From NCBI RefSeq assembly GCF_900564145.1, contig NZ_UOOB01000001.1, positions 1,488,753-1,552,752 of the forward strand: a stretch of 64,000 nt of DNA. The letters are read 5' to 3'. This document shows positions 16,932-26,102 of the stretch, one piece after another. The position numbers and the translations under genes were made by a program. The notes below the pieces were generated by a model that saw only the letters and a list, made by a program, of their open reading frames with translations, had not been told where the DNA came from and ran no database searches. Within the stretch, counting starts at the first letter, position 1, and each line of letters opens with the position of its first letter. The DNA is from Comamonas sp. lk (GTDB lineage: Bacteria; Pseudomonadota; Gammaproteobacteria; Burkholderiales; Burkholderiaceae_C).

Positions 16932-18488
16932 ATGCTTGACGATCAACTCAAAGCCCAACTCGCCGCCTACCTGGAACGTGTGCAGCAGCCGTTTGAGCTG
17001 GTGGCTTCTCTGGATGACAGCGAGACCAGCGCCAAGATGCGCGATCTGCTGCAAACCATTCAGTCCCTGCGCAGCGACAAGATCACGCTGCGCACCGATG
17101 GCAACGACGCCCGCAAGCCTTCGTTCTCTTTGCAACGCAAGGGCACCGACACCCAGCTGCGCTTTGCCGGTCTGCCCCTGGGTCACGAATTCACCTCGCT
17201 GGTGCTGGCGCTGCTGTGGACGGGCGGCCATCCACCCAAGGTGGAGCAGGATCTGATTGACCAGATCAAGGCGCTCGACGGAGACTACAACTTCGAGGTC
17301 TACATGAGCCTGACCTGCCACAACTGCCCCGACGTGGTGCAGGCGCTGTCGCTCATGGCCATCCTCAACCCCAAGATCAAGACCACGGTGATCGAAGGCG
17401 GCGCCTTCCAGCAGGAAGTGACCGAGCGCGAAATCATGGCCGTGCCCATGGTGCTGATGAACGGTTCCGTGTTTGGCACCGGTCGCATGAGCATCGAAGA
17501 AATCGTGGCCAAGCTCGATACCGGTGCGGCCTCGCGTGAAGCCGCCAAGCTCTCGGCCAAGGAGGCTTTCGATGTGCTGATCATCGGCGGTGGCCCCGCT
17601 GGCGCAGCGGCCGCTGTGTATGCAGCGCGCAAGGGCATTCGCACCGGTGTGGCGGCAGAGCGCTTTGGCGGTCAGGTCAACGACACGTTGGCCATCGAGA
17701 ACTACATCTCCGTGCTGGAAACCGACGGCCCCAAGTTTGCCGCAGCGCTGGAAGCCCACACCCGCGCTTACGACGTAGACATCATGAATTTGCAGCGCGC
17801 CGAGAAGCTGATTCCCGCAGCGCAGCCCGGCGGCCTGCTCGAAGTGCAGCTGGCCAATGGTGGTTCGCTCAAGGCCAAGACCGTGATTCTGTCCACCGGT
17901 GCGCGCTGGCGCAATGTGAACGTTCCCGGCGAAGCCGAGTACCGAAACAAGGGCGTGGCCTACTGCCCGCACTGCGACGGCCCGCTGTTCAAGGGCAAGC
18001 GTGTGGCGGTCATTGGCGGCGGTAACTCGGGTATTGAGGCGGCCATCGACCTGGCCGGCTTGGTGGCCCATGTGACGGTGGTGGAGTTTGCCGAACAGCT
18101 CAAGGCCGACGCCGTGCTGGTCAAGAAGCTGCACAGCCTGCCCAATGTGACCGTGCACACCAATGCACAGACCACGGAAATCACTGGCGCCAATGGCAAG
18201 GTCAATGGTCTGCGCTACAAGGACCGTGTGACGGGCGAGGAACACCATGTCGAGCTGGAAGGCGTGTTCGTCCAGATCGGTCTGGTGCCCAACACCGAAT
18301 GGCTCAAGGGCACGGTGGAGCTGAGCAAGTTCGGCGAAATCATTGTGGATGCCAAGGGCCAGACCAATCTGCCCGGCGTGTTCGCTGCCGGTGACTGCAC
18401 CACGGTGCCGTACAAGCAGATCGTGATTGCGGCAGGTGCCGGTTCCACGGCGGCTCTGTCGGCCTTCGATCACCTGATTCGCAACTAA
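16932..18488 (+). CDS. ahpF: Alkyl hydroperoxide reductase subunit F
   Basis: This 518-residue flavoprotein passes electrons from NADH to AhpC. The order is: an N-terminal tandem thioredoxin-fold domain with redox pair Cys129/Cys132 (TCHNC), an FAD-binding domain with [17 protein letters not shown] near residues 217-233, an NAD-binding domain with [10 protein letters not shown], and the second redox pair Cys345/Cys348 (CPHC). Both pairs have the same numbering as in E. coli AhpF. The ATG at 16932 follows AAAGGAATCCACC; an upstream in-frame extension runs through the terminator and is rejected. A terminator follows at 18531. Confidence 0.96.
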   Translation: MLDDQLKAQLAAYLERVQQPFELVASLDDSETSAKMRDLLQTIQSLRSDKITLRTDGNDARKPSFSLQRKGTDTQLRFAGLPLGHEFTSLVLALLWTGGHPPKVEQDLIDQIKALDGDYNFEVYMSLTCHNCPDVVQALSLMAILNPKIKTTVIEGGAFQQEVTEREIMAVPMVLMNGSVFGTGRMSIEEIVAKLDTGAASREAAKLSAKEAFDVLIIGGGPAGAAAAVYAARKGIRTGVAAERFGGQVNDTLAIENYISVLETDGPKFAAALEAHTRAYDVDIMNLQRAEKLIPAAQPGGLLEVQLANGGSLKAKTVILSTGARWRNVNVPGEAEYRNKGVAYCPHCDGPLFKGKRVAVIGGGNSGIEAAIDLAGLVAHVTVVEFAEQLKADAVLVKKLHSLPNVTVHTNAQTTEITGANGKVNGLRYKDRVTGEEHHVELEGVFVQIGLVPNTEWLKGTVELSKFGEIIVDAKGQTNLPGVFAAGDCTTVPYKQIVIAAGAGSTAALSAFDHLIRN

Positions 18489-18530
18489 AACAGGCTGTAG
18501 TGCTTTATGCATAAGCGCTAGTAGCTATTA

Positions 18531-18562
18531 AAAAAGGACTGCTTCGGCAGTCCTTTTTGTTT
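18531..18562 (+). terminator. Intrinsic terminator of ahpF
   Basis: A perfect 12-bp stem AAAAAGGACTGC/GCAGTCCTTTTT (18531-18542, 18547-18558) with a TTCG tetraloop, followed by GTTTTT. It lies 42 bases past the ahpF stop. Confidence 0.92.
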
Positions 18563-18618
18563 TTCTCGGCGCGTTTATACATTCGTCGATGAAGGTTAAA
18601 GTAAAAATATCAATCAAA

Positions 18619-18639
18619 TGAGAACTATTCGCATACACT
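18619..18639 (+). promoter_or_regulatory. Fur-box-like site at the haem receptor promoter
   Basis: TGAGAACTATTCGCA at 18619-18633 has the half sites of a 7-1-7 Fur box (compare TGATAATnATTATCA, 10 of 14 arm positions) and the ATGAGAA...ATTCGCAT form common before betaproteobacterial iron receptors. A possible -10 TACACT (18634-18639) follows directly. The site is 107 bases before the receptor start. Confidence 0.6.
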
Positions 18640-18745
18640 GTGCATTGCTCAGCCAGCATATGCAGTGCCAGCTACGGGTCTGATTCCTGTGGCACTTTCC
18701 AGAAGCCAGCTCTTGTCAATTCAATGAATAAAGAGGGTTTCTGGT

Positions 18746-21067
18746 ATGGCATCCGCTGCCGCTACGCACACTCGCGCCCTGTTGGCGCCGCTTTCCGTTT
18801 TTCACCCCGCTGCTCGTCCTGCTATCCATCCGCTGGCCCTGGCTTGTGCGCTGGCCTGCGCGTCTTTTGCCGCTCAGGCACAGGAATCGGCCCTAGTGGC
18901 TCCGACGCAGACGGTGGCCCAAGCCTCGGCCACGGTGCGCGTGGCCGCAGCCCATGCAGATCGCAGCGCCCCGGTGATGAAAGACGTGGTGGTGAGCGCC
19001 TCGCGCGATGAGCAGGATGCCGATGCTTTGCCCATGACGATTGACGTTATTGATGCCAAGCAGATGGAAGAGGGACATGTCAGCGACATCCGCGAGCTGG
19101 CCGAGAAACTGCCCAATGTGACCGTGCCCCGTGCACCGGCCCGTTTTTCGCTGGCGTCCTCGTCGGCCGGGCGGGACCAGAACAGCGGCTTCAATATCCG
19201 CGGCCTGGAAGGCAATCGCGTGCTGATGCTGGTCGATGGCGTACGCCAGCCGCGCGGCTATTCCTTCAGTGCCAACACCTTTGGCCGCGACTATCTGGAT
19301 CTGGGCCTGGTGCAGCGCGTGGAAATTCTGCGTGGCTCCGTGCCGGCGCTGTATGGCTCGGACGGCATGGGCGGCCTGGTCAACTTCATCACCGTGCAGC
19401 CCGATGATTTGCTCAAAGGTGGCAAGACCGTTGGTGGTCGCGTCTCCGCCAGCTACGACGGCTCGGACAACGGCAAGCGTGTGGGCGCCACTCTGGCAGG
19501 ACGTGCCAGCCCTGAATGGGCTTGGCTGGTTTCTGCCGGCATTGGCCGCTCCAGCGCGCTGGAGAACATGGGTACCGTAGGCGGCGTGGGCAGCACCCGC
19601 ACCGAGCCCAACCCCGAAAAAGACAAGAGCCACTCGCTGCTGGGTCGCCTGGTCTACACACCTTCGGCGGTGCAAAAACATGTGTTCACGCTGGAGCAGG
19701 TCAACAAAAAGGCCGACTATGCCTTGCTGACGGCACAGGGCACATCCCTTGGCGGCACGGTGCTGGACTCCAACTCCAAAACGGAAATGAATCGCTGGCG
19801 CGCCAGCTGGCAGGGGCAATGGCAGCAACTGGGCTGGTCGCTGGCCGATGAGCTGCAGTTGATGGCCAGCTACCAGGGTTCGGATTCGCGCGAGTGGATC
19901 AATGAAACCCGCAGAAATCTGCCCTATCGCGAACGCGATGTGACCTACGACGAGAACGCGCTGCAACTGCATGCGCAGGCCAACAAAACCCTGCGCTGGG
20001 GTACGGCGGTCAGTGGCAAGTTCACCTATGGCATGGATTACATGCGCAACAAGGTGGTCAACGAGCAAAACGGCATCACGCCGGCCGCTGGCGAGCAGTT
20101 CCCGCTCAAGCGTTTCCCCAATACGACAGAGACATCGACTGCGCTGTTTGCGCAGGCGGATCTGCACTATGGCGCATGGAGCCTGACGCCTGGCGTGCGG
20201 GCCGAGCACTACAGCATCAAGCCCAAGCAGCAAGGCTTTTTGCCCACGGTGGTCAGCAATTCGGACTCGGCCATCTCGCCCAAGCTGGGCGCATTGTTCC
20301 AGGCATCGGATGCATGGTCTGTCTACGGCAACTACGCCGCAGGCTTTCGCGCGCCGAATGCAGGCCAGATCAATGCCTATTTCGAGAATTCCAGCCAGTA
20401 CTACAAGAACATACCCAACCCCAATCTCAAGCCCGAAAAGAGCAACACCTTCGAGCTGGGACTGCGTGGACGCATGGAGCGCATGAAGCTCGATGCGGCG
20501 GTGTTCACCGGTCGCTACAAGAACTTCATCCTCGATCAGCAGCTGGTGTCGGGCACACCGGGCAACCGCAACGACCCCGGCATCTATCAGTCGGTGAATT
20601 TGGAAGACGTGCGCATCAGTGGCTTTGAACTCAAGGCCGACTATGACTGGGGCAAGTTTGCCGGCGGCAACTGGCGCACCCATGCCGCCTACGGCTACAC
20701 CAAGGGTACGGAAACCAAGACCGACAAGCCTGTGAACACCATCTCGCCACAGCAACTGGTGCTGGGCGTGCGCTACGACACCTCTAACGTGGGTGTGCAG
20801 CTGAGCGCCTCGCACTGGGCAGGCAAGAAAGCCAAGGATGTTCCCACCACCACGGCCTGGCTCAGCCCTAGCGCCACGGTGCTGGACTTGAGCGCGCAAT
20901 GGCGTATTCGTCCCGGCACGCGCCTGAACGTCGGCATCTACAACCTGACGGACAAGAAGTACTGGCGCTGGTCCGATGTGCGCGGACTGACCTCCAGCAC
21001 GCAGATTGTCGATGCCTATAGCCAGACAGGCCGAAACCTGCGCGTGTCCCTGGTTCAGGACTTCTAA
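18746..21067 (+). CDS. TonB-dependent haem/hemoglobin-type receptor
   Basis: This 773-residue outer-membrane protein has a long signal peptide ending near CASFAAQAQE (residue about 49). The plug contains VVVSASRDEQDADALPMTIDVID and the block RVEILRGSVPALYGSDGMGGLVNF. The barrel carries FRAP (residues 534-537) and NPNL (558-561), the box shared by haem and hemoglobin receptors, and ends in aromatic DF. In the classical box a histidine between FRAP and NPNL binds haem; here none is present (the stretch is Asn, Gln and Tyr rich), so the haem ligand or the substrate may differ. It heads the hmu locus, is preceded by a Fur-like site and followed by an internal terminator. Confidence 0.92.
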   Translation: MASAAATHTRALLAPLSVFHPAARPAIHPLALACALACASFAAQAQESALVAPTQTVAQASATVRVAAAHADRSAPVMKDVVVSASRDEQDADALPMTIDVIDAKQMEEGHVSDIRELAEKLPNVTVPRAPARFSLASSSAGRDQNSGFNIRGLEGNRVLMLVDGVRQPRGYSFSANTFGRDYLDLGLVQRVEILRGSVPALYGSDGMGGLVNFITVQPDDLLKGGKTVGGRVSASYDGSDNGKRVGATLAGRASPEWAWLVSAGIGRSSALENMGTVGGVGSTRTEPNPEKDKSHSLLGRLVYTPSAVQKHVFTLEQVNKKADYALLTAQGTSLGGTVLDSNSKTEMNRWRASWQGQWQQLGWSLADELQLMASYQGSDSREWINETRRNLPYRERDVTYDENALQLHAQANKTLRWGTAVSGKFTYGMDYMRNKVVNEQNGITPAAGEQFPLKRFPNTTETSTALFAQADLHYGAWSLTPGVRAEHYSIKPKQQGFLPTVVSNSDSAISPKLGALFQASDAWSVYGNYAAGFRAPNAGQINAYFENSSQYYKNIPNPNLKPEKSNTFELGLRGRMERMKLDAAVFTGRYKNFILDQQLVSGTPGNRNDPGIYQSVNLEDVRISGFELKADYDWGKFAGGNWRTHAAYGYTKGTETKTDKPVNTISPQQLVLGVRYDTSNVGVQLSASHWAGKKAKDVPTTTAWLSPSATVLDLSAQWRIRPGTRLNVGIYNLTDKKYWRWSDVRGLTSSTQIVDAYSQTGRNLRVSLVQDF

Positions 21068-21074
21068 CTTCATA

Positions 21075-21114
21075 GCATCAAGCGCTTTTGGATAAAGAGC
21101 TTGATGCGTTTTTC
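21075..21114 (+). terminator. Internal terminator after the haem receptor gene
   Basis: A perfect 9-bp stem GCATCAAGC/GCTTGATGC (21075-21083, 21099-21107) followed by GTTTTTC. It lies eight bases after the receptor stop and 24 bases before the next gene, so it would lower transcription of the hmuSTUV part relative to the receptor. Confidence 0.8.
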
Positions 21115-21137
21115 AATGGATAACGTGGGAGTGTGCC

Positions 21138-21599
21138 ATGCCAGTGTCTGAAGACCGTTCCAAGACCGCCGGTGCCAGCGATGCCGAAGCCGCAGTGCAG
21201 GAGCGCGCAGAGGAATACCTGCTCACCGAAAGCGAAGCACAGCTGGCGGCCACGCTGGCGCTGATGACTGGTTTCAGCCAGGGCTGCTGCGCTGCCCACC
21301 GTGCGCCCATGGCCGCCCGCGTGGCTGAGCAGTTGGCCGGCATGGCGCATGGCGCCGCGCTGTCCAAGGATATGCAGGCGTTTTTGCTGCGCCTGTGCCA
21401 GCGCTGGAGTGTGGTGGCTGACGCCCTTGATGCGGAGTCTGCGGCACAGCAGCGCGAGGCGGATGCGCCAGACGAGCGGCCTATAGGTATAGGCACGCAT
21501 CACCACACAGCGACCCACAGCATGGGCCAGAGCACGGCCCACGACGATTTCCCACCTTCCCGCGTGCATTGGCACGCCAGCCCGGAGACTTTGCAATGA
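21138..21599 (+). CDS. Unrecognised 153-residue protein in the haem operon
   Basis: I do not recognise a family. The protein has a helical N-terminal part (residues about 15-105, rich in Ala, Glu, Gln and Leu) with a Cys-Cys pair in GFSQGCCAAHRAP (about residues 50-55) and a further Cys in LLRLCQRW. The C-terminal third is probably disordered and histidine-rich (IGTHHHTATHS, then HDDFPPSRVHWH near the end), which suggests metal or haem binding. No signal peptide or membrane helix is visible. GGGAG precedes the ATG by seven bases, and the stop overlaps the hmuS start (ATGA), so it is translationally coupled to haem degradation. Codon use matches the neighbours, which supports a real gene. Confidence 0.75.
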   Translation: MPVSEDRSKTAGASDAEAAVQERAEEYLLTESEAQLAATLALMTGFSQGCCAAHRAPMAARVAEQLAGMAHGAALSKDMQAFLLRLCQRWSVVADALDAESAAQQREADAPDERPIGIGTHHHTATHSMGQSTAHDDFPPSRVHWHASPETLQ

Positions 21600-22732
21600 A
21601 CAACCCTACGATGACAGAAACAGCCACCCCAAACCCCGGTACTTCGGCGTTGAACACCGCCGTGCAGATCCGTGAGCAATTTGCCCAGGAGCGTGCGAAG
21701 GGCCTGCGCATCAAGGACGCCGCAGAAGCCATGGGCCTGAGCGAAGGCGCGGTGATTGCCGCACATGGCGGCGAGCATGAGCGCGCGCTCAAGGCCCTGC
21801 CTTTGCGTGCCGAGTGGCTGGCGATCTTGCAAGGCCTGGAGGCCTGCGGCACCGTCATGGCGCTCACCCGCAACGAATCGACCGTGCACGAAAAAGACGG
21901 TATCTATCAAAACGTTTCGGCCACCGGCCCCGTGGGTCTGGCTTTCAGCCGCGAGATTGACCTGCGCCTGTTCTTCATGCACTGGCATGCCGGCTTTGCC
22001 GTGACCGAAGCCTCGGCCAACGGCAATCGTCCGGCCATGCACAGCCTGCAGTTCTATGACGCCAGCGGCCGCGCTGTGCACAAGATTTTTGCCCGCGAAG
22101 CCACGGATATGGCGGCCTGGAATGCGCTGATCGAACGTTTTGCCGAACCGGCCGCCGGCTATGTATTCCGCGAAGCGGCGGCCAAGCCCGCGCCCAAGGC
22201 CGACAGCGAAATCGATGTGCCTGCGCTGACCCAGGCCTGGAGCGCCCTGAAGGACACGCACGAGTTCTTCGAGATGCTGCGCAAGCACGGAGCCGAGCGT
22301 CAGCAGGCCTTCAGCCTGGTGCCTGAATACTGCCAGCGCCTGGAAGGCGATGCCGTTACCCGCCTGCTGGGCGATGCGGCCGTGGATGGCGTGTCCATCA
22401 TGGTGTTTGTGGGCAGCAGCGGCTGCATCCAGATTCACACCGGCCCGGTGAGCAATATCCAGCCCATGGACGGTGCCAACGGCGTGCGCTGGATCAATGT
22501 GCTGGACAAGGGCTTCAATCTGCATCTGCGCACCGACATGATTGACAAAGTGTGGGTGGTGCAAAAGCCCACCAGCGATGGCGTGGTGACTTCGGTGGAA
22601 GTGTTCGATGCCGCCGGCAACAACATGGCCATGTTCTTTGGCGAACGCAAGCCCGGCCAGCCCGAGCTGCAAAGCTGGCGCGATCTGGTGGCCGGTCTGC
22701 CCCGTCTGTCGGCGGCGACGGAGGCCGCATGA
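21596..22732 (+). CDS. hmuS: Haem-degrading / haem-trafficking protein HmuS (HemS/ChuX family)
   Basis: This 378-residue cytosolic protein has two tandem HemS-like halves. Such proteins bind incoming haem and either degrade it or pass it on. The first half carries VMALTRNESTVHEKDGIYQNVSATGPVGL (about residues 86-114), and the second the parallel VSIMVFVGSSGCIQIHTGPVSNIQPMDG. ATG at 21596 overlaps the previous stop by four bases, and the gene's own stop overlaps hmuT (ATGA). An in-frame start nine codons upstream is less likely because it lies inside the previous gene. Confidence 0.92.
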   Translation: MNNPTMTETATPNPGTSALNTAVQIREQFAQERAKGLRIKDAAEAMGLSEGAVIAAHGGEHERALKALPLRAEWLAILQGLEACGTVMALTRNESTVHEKDGIYQNVSATGPVGLAFSREIDLRLFFMHWHAGFAVTEASANGNRPAMHSLQFYDASGRAVHKIFAREATDMAAWNALIERFAEPAAGYVFREAAAKPAPKADSEIDVPALTQAWSALKDTHEFFEMLRKHGAERQQAFSLVPEYCQRLEGDAVTRLLGDAAVDGVSIMVFVGSSGCIQIHTGPVSNIQPMDGANGVRWINVLDKGFNLHLRTDMIDKVWVVQKPTSDGVVTSVEVFDAAGNNMAMFFGERKPGQPELQSWRDLVAGLPRLSAATEAA

Positions 22733-23613
22733 CACAGCCGCTGAACTCCCGCAGAGCGGGTCTGCAATGGCTGGGGGCCGCTGTTCTGGGCGCGGCCCTG
22801 CCGGGACTGGGCCATGCCCAGACGCAGGCCGCGCCGGCGCGGCGCCTGGTGTCCTTGAGCGGGGCCCTGACCGAAGTCGTCTACCTGCTCAATGCCCAGG
22901 GCTTGCTGGTGGGCACCGATACCACCAGCCTGTTTCCCGATGCTGCGCAGAAAACGCCCAAGGTGGGCTATGTGCGCCAGCTGTCGGCCGAAGGTCTGCT
23001 CTCGCTCAAGCCTGACTCTGTCATAGGCACCAGCGAGGCCGGACCGGCCGTGGTGCTGGACCAGATACGCCAGGCCGGCGTGCGGGTGTCGCTGGTGAAG
23101 GCCCAGCATGTCTGGGGCGATGTGCAGGAAAAAGTGAAAGTCGTGGGGCGCGAAACCGGCAAGGTGGGCGAAGCCAGCGCATTGCTGGAGCGCCTGGATG
23201 CGCAGTGGCAGAGCGTTCAGGCCCAGGTGGCCAAGGCCACACGCAAGCCGCGCGTGCTGTTTTTGCTCTCGCACAGCGGCAGCCCCCAGGTGGCGGGACG
23301 CGGTACGGCAGCCGATGCGCTGATGCGCTATGCCGGCTGCGTCAACGCCATCGATCAGTTTGACGGCTACAAGCCGCTGACGGCAGAGGCCATGGCCAGC
23401 GCCGCACCGGAGGTCATCATCAACACCACGCAAGGCATAGAGGCCATGGGCGGTGAGGCCGCCTTCTGGAAGCGGCCCGAGCTGGCGTTGACCCCGGCCT
23501 ATGCCAAAAAAGCCCTGGTCACGCTGGAGGCCAGCCACCTGCTGGGCTTTGGCCCGCGTCTGCCCAGCGCCGTGCAGGCCTTGCATATGCGCACCTTGCA
23601 GTGGGTGGCCTGA
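22729..23613 (+). CDS. hmuT: Periplasmic haem-binding protein HmuT
   Basis: This 294-residue protein is the periplasmic receptor of a haem ABC importer. An N-terminal signal with twin-arginine-like SRRAGLQWLGAAVLGAALPGLGHAQ (residues about 6-30) precedes a TroA/BtuF-type two-lobed domain: ARRLVSLSGALTEVVYLL at the first lobe, and VGYVRQLSAEGLLSLKPDSVIGTSEAGP, the usual HmuT block. A haem-ligand tyrosine is expected, and GYVRQLS supplies one. The start overlaps the hmuS stop, and the permease gene follows after eight bases. Confidence 0.92.
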   Translation: MTQPLNSRRAGLQWLGAAVLGAALPGLGHAQTQAAPARRLVSLSGALTEVVYLLNAQGLLVGTDTTSLFPDAAQKTPKVGYVRQLSAEGLLSLKPDSVIGTSEAGPAVVLDQIRQAGVRVSLVKAQHVWGDVQEKVKVVGRETGKVGEASALLERLDAQWQSVQAQVAKATRKPRVLFLLSHSGSPQVAGRGTAADALMRYAGCVNAIDQFDGYKPLTAEAMASAAPEVIINTTQGIEAMGGEAAFWKRPELALTPAYAKKALVTLEASHLLGFGPRLPSAVQALHMRTLQWVA

Positions 23614-23621
23614 GAGCAGAC

Positions 23622-24740
23622 ATGAGCATGAATATGAGCATGGGTCGTGCGGGGGCCAAACCCGTGGCTGGGCTGCCAAAGCCGGCGGCACGCTGGCGCT
23701 CCCCGTCCGGGCGCCTGAGCCGGGGCGCCACCTTGTCGCTGGGTCTGCTGCTGGTGCTGCTGGCCATGGTGCTGGGCAGTGCCAGCGGGGCTTATGCGAT
23801 TGCGCCGGGTCAGCTGTTCGGCATCGCCTGGGACGGGCTCAGCGGTGCCGCCGGCGGTAGCGCCGAGCATCTGGTGTTTCTCAATATCCGCCTGCCGCGC
23901 CTGTTGATGGGTGCGGCCGCTGGTGCCGGTCTGGGGCTGGCCGGGGCCTTGATGCAAGGTCTGTTTCGCAACCCGCTGGCCGACCCAGGGCTGATTGGCG
24001 TAAGCAGCGGCGCGGCATTGGCAGCCGGCATCACCATTGTGCTGGGCGGCATGTACCTGCCCTGGCTGCCGCGTCATCTGGGCAGCTGGGCGCTGGTGGC
24101 CATGGCCTTTGGCGGCGGCTTGGCCGTGACGGCCGTGGTCTATGTCCTGGGTCAGGTGCAGGGCACGACCCGCATCGGCCTGATGCTGCTGGCCGGGATT
24201 GCCATCAATGCCCTGGCTGGAGCGGGCTTGGGTTTTCTGAGCTTTATCTCTACCGACGAACAGCTGCGCAATCTGCAGATGTGGCTGCTGGGCAGCCTGG
24301 GCGCTTCGCGCTGGAGCGCGGTTGGCTTGGTGGGCGCTGCCGTGGCGCTGAGCGTGCTGGCTGCGCTGGCCCTGGCGCGGCCCCTGAATGCGATTGCGCT
24401 GGGCGAGGCACAGGCCAATCTGTTGGGGGTAGCGGTGGAGAAAACCAAGCGCCGCGCGGTGATGGTGGCGGCACTGGCCGTGGGCGCGGTGACCGCGACT
24501 ACCGGCATCATCGGCTTTATCGGGCTGGTGGCCCCGCACTGGGTGCGGCTGGTGGCCGGTCCCGATCACCGGGTGGTGCTGCCGGGCTCCGCCCTGTTGG
24601 GTGCTGCCCTGGTGGTGACGGCCGATGCCGTGGCCCGCACCATCGTCAAACCGGCCGAGCTGCCCCTGGGCGTGCTGACGGCTTTTATCGGCGTGCCGCT
24701 GTTTTTGGCCATGCTGCGCCAGTTCAGGAGCAAGGTATGA
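23622..24740 (+). CDS. hmuU: Haem ABC transporter permease HmuU (FecCD family)
   Basis: This 372-residue inner-membrane permease belongs to the FecCD/BtuC family with about ten helices. Diagnostic blocks are RLPRLLMGAAAGAGLGLAGALMQGLFRNPLADPGLIGVSSGAALAA (about residues 90-135) and the C-terminal GFIGLVAPHWVRLVAGPDHRVVLPGSALLGA. Translation probably starts at the ATG at 23622 (several in-frame ATGs follow within 21 bases; a GTG at 23601 would overlap hmuT). The stop overlaps the hmuV start (ATGA). Confidence 0.94.
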   Translation: MSMNMSMGRAGAKPVAGLPKPAARWRSPSGRLSRGATLSLGLLLVLLAMVLGSASGAYAIAPGQLFGIAWDGLSGAAGGSAEHLVFLNIRLPRLLMGAAAGAGLGLAGALMQGLFRNPLADPGLIGVSSGAALAAGITIVLGGMYLPWLPRHLGSWALVAMAFGGGLAVTAVVYVLGQVQGTTRIGLMLLAGIAINALAGAGLGFLSFISTDEQLRNLQMWLLGSLGASRWSAVGLVGAAVALSVLAALALARPLNAIALGEAQANLLGVAVEKTKRRAVMVAALAVGAVTATTGIIGFIGLVAPHWVRLVAGPDHRVVLPGSALLGAALVVTADAVARTIVKPAELPLGVLTAFIGVPLFLAMLRQFRSKV

Positions 24741-25552
24741 GTGAGGCCTCTTTGCTGGAGTGTCGCGGCCTGGGCGTGGGCATAGGCCAGGGCCCGCGTC
24801 TGGCCACGGTGAATGCCGGGCTGAAAGCCGGGCGCTTTACCGCCATTCTCGGCCCCAACGGCGCGGGCAAATCTACGCTGATGTCCATGCTGGTGGGCGA
24901 ACGTGCCGCGCAGGCCGGCCAGGTATTGCTGGACGGGCTGCCGCTGGCACAGCACAGCATGGCCGCACTGGCCTGCCGCCGCGCCGTCATGCCCCAGGAC
25001 GGTTCGGTGGCGTTTGATTTCACTGCGCAGGAGGTGGTGGAGCTGGGGCGCTACCCCCATCGCAATCAGCCCAGTGCACAGGAAGAGAGCATTGTGCTGG
25101 CCGCGATGGAGCTGACGGGCGTGGCCCATCTGGCCCAGCGCAGCATCAACACCTTGTCGGGTGGCGAGAGGGCCCGCAGCCATCTGGCACGGGCGCTGGC
25201 CCAGGTCTGGGAAGCGCCGCAGGACGGCAAAGCTCGCTGGCTGCTGCTGGACGAGCCCACGGCCGCCCTTGATCTGGCCCATCAGCACCATGCCATGCGC
25301 TTGCTGCGCAACTGGGCAGCCGAGCAAGGTGTGGGCGTGGTGGCCGTGATTCACGACCTGAATCTGGCTCTGCGCTACGCCGATGACGTGCTGGTGCTGG
25401 GCGCAGATGCCGGCGTGCACAGCGGCGCTACGCAGCAAGTGCTGCGGCCCGAACTGGTGCAGCAGGTCTGGGGCATGCAGTGCGATACGGTGCGCAGCAG
25501 CGATGGCGCTTTGCAATATATTTTTGTAGCAGATAGCGCAATGGCGGCTTGA
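24737..25552 (+). CDS. hmuV: Haem ABC transporter ATPase HmuV
   Basis: This 271-residue ATPase energises HmuU. Walker A is GPNGAGKST at residues 39-47, the signature LSGGERAR follows in the middle, Walker B is WLLLDEPTAALD, and the switch histidine lies in VAVIHDLN. All catalytic elements are intact. It is the last gene of the operon; a hairpin lies just downstream at 25575. Confidence 0.94.
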   Translation: MSEASLLECRGLGVGIGQGPRLATVNAGLKAGRFTAILGPNGAGKSTLMSMLVGERAAQAGQVLLDGLPLAQHSMAALACRRAVMPQDGSVAFDFTAQEVVELGRYPHRNQPSAQEESIVLAAMELTGVAHLAQRSINTLSGGERARSHLARALAQVWEAPQDGKARWLLLDEPTAALDLAHQHHAMRLLRNWAAEQGVGVVAVIHDLNLALRYADDVLVLGADAGVHSGATQQVLRPELVQQVWGMQCDTVRSSDGALQYIFVADSAMAA

Positions 25553-25574
25553 ATCTCACTGCTCAATATATTGA

Positions 25575-25610
25575 AATCTGAAGTTGGTCATGCGCAAACC
25601 ACTTCAGATT
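25575..25610. terminator. Hairpin between hmuV and the DUF2798 gene
   Basis: Ten-base arms AATCTGAAGT/ACTTCAGATT (25575-25584, 25601-25610) with a partly paired loop. It lies between convergent genes. There is no long T run, so termination from sequence alone is uncertain. Confidence 0.45.
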
Positions 25611-25641
25611 CGATAGCGATCTGCTCTTCTTTTCTCGGTCC

Positions 25642-25902
25642 TCAATGGCTGTGGACCGTGATCGCCACCAGCCTCAGCACCAGAGGCCGCACCAGCACCA
25701 CACAGCAAAATGCCACGGGCATGGCCAGGGCATAGGCGCTCAGGACGCGCTGCAAAAATCCGCTACCCAGGCCGCTATTGGCTGCGACGATGGTGCAGGA
25801 CATCAGAAAAGCCATGATGCCCGCCATGTAGAAGGCAAATACGAAAGGGGTGTAGCGCTTGTGCAGCTTCAGGCCTGGGGGTTTGGAGGGGATAGCGTTC
25901 AT
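25642..25902 (-). CDS. DUF2798 domain-containing small membrane protein
   Basis: This 86-residue protein has two hydrophobic helices (FVFAFYMAGIMAFLMSCTIVAA and LSAYALAMPVAFCCVVLVRPLVLRLV) joined by a short polar turn, matching DUF2798, a small inner-membrane family of unknown role. ATG 25900-25902 is preferred; another in-frame ATG ten codons upstream is possible. It converges on hmuV and diverges from the LysR gene. Confidence 0.8.
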   Translation of the reverse strand: MNAIPSKPPGLKLHKRYTPFVFAFYMAGIMAFLMSCTIVAANSGLGSGFLQRVLSAYALAMPVAFCCVVLVRPLVLRLVAITVHSH

Positions 25903-26102
25903 GCTGCGGTCAAAGCCTGTGTTTTTTTGCACCCGGATTCATAGCGGCTTGCGAAGACGGTGCAAGCAGCTGGGGCTGCCGGGGTGCCTGTGTTTTCAGA
26001 ATGCCCAGACTGTAAGCGGGCCCAGGAGAAGTCGGTAGAGGGCTGCAGCTTGCTGCACTCATAAGTCAAACTTCAGAATGCTTTGGCGATACATTGGTAC
26101 CC

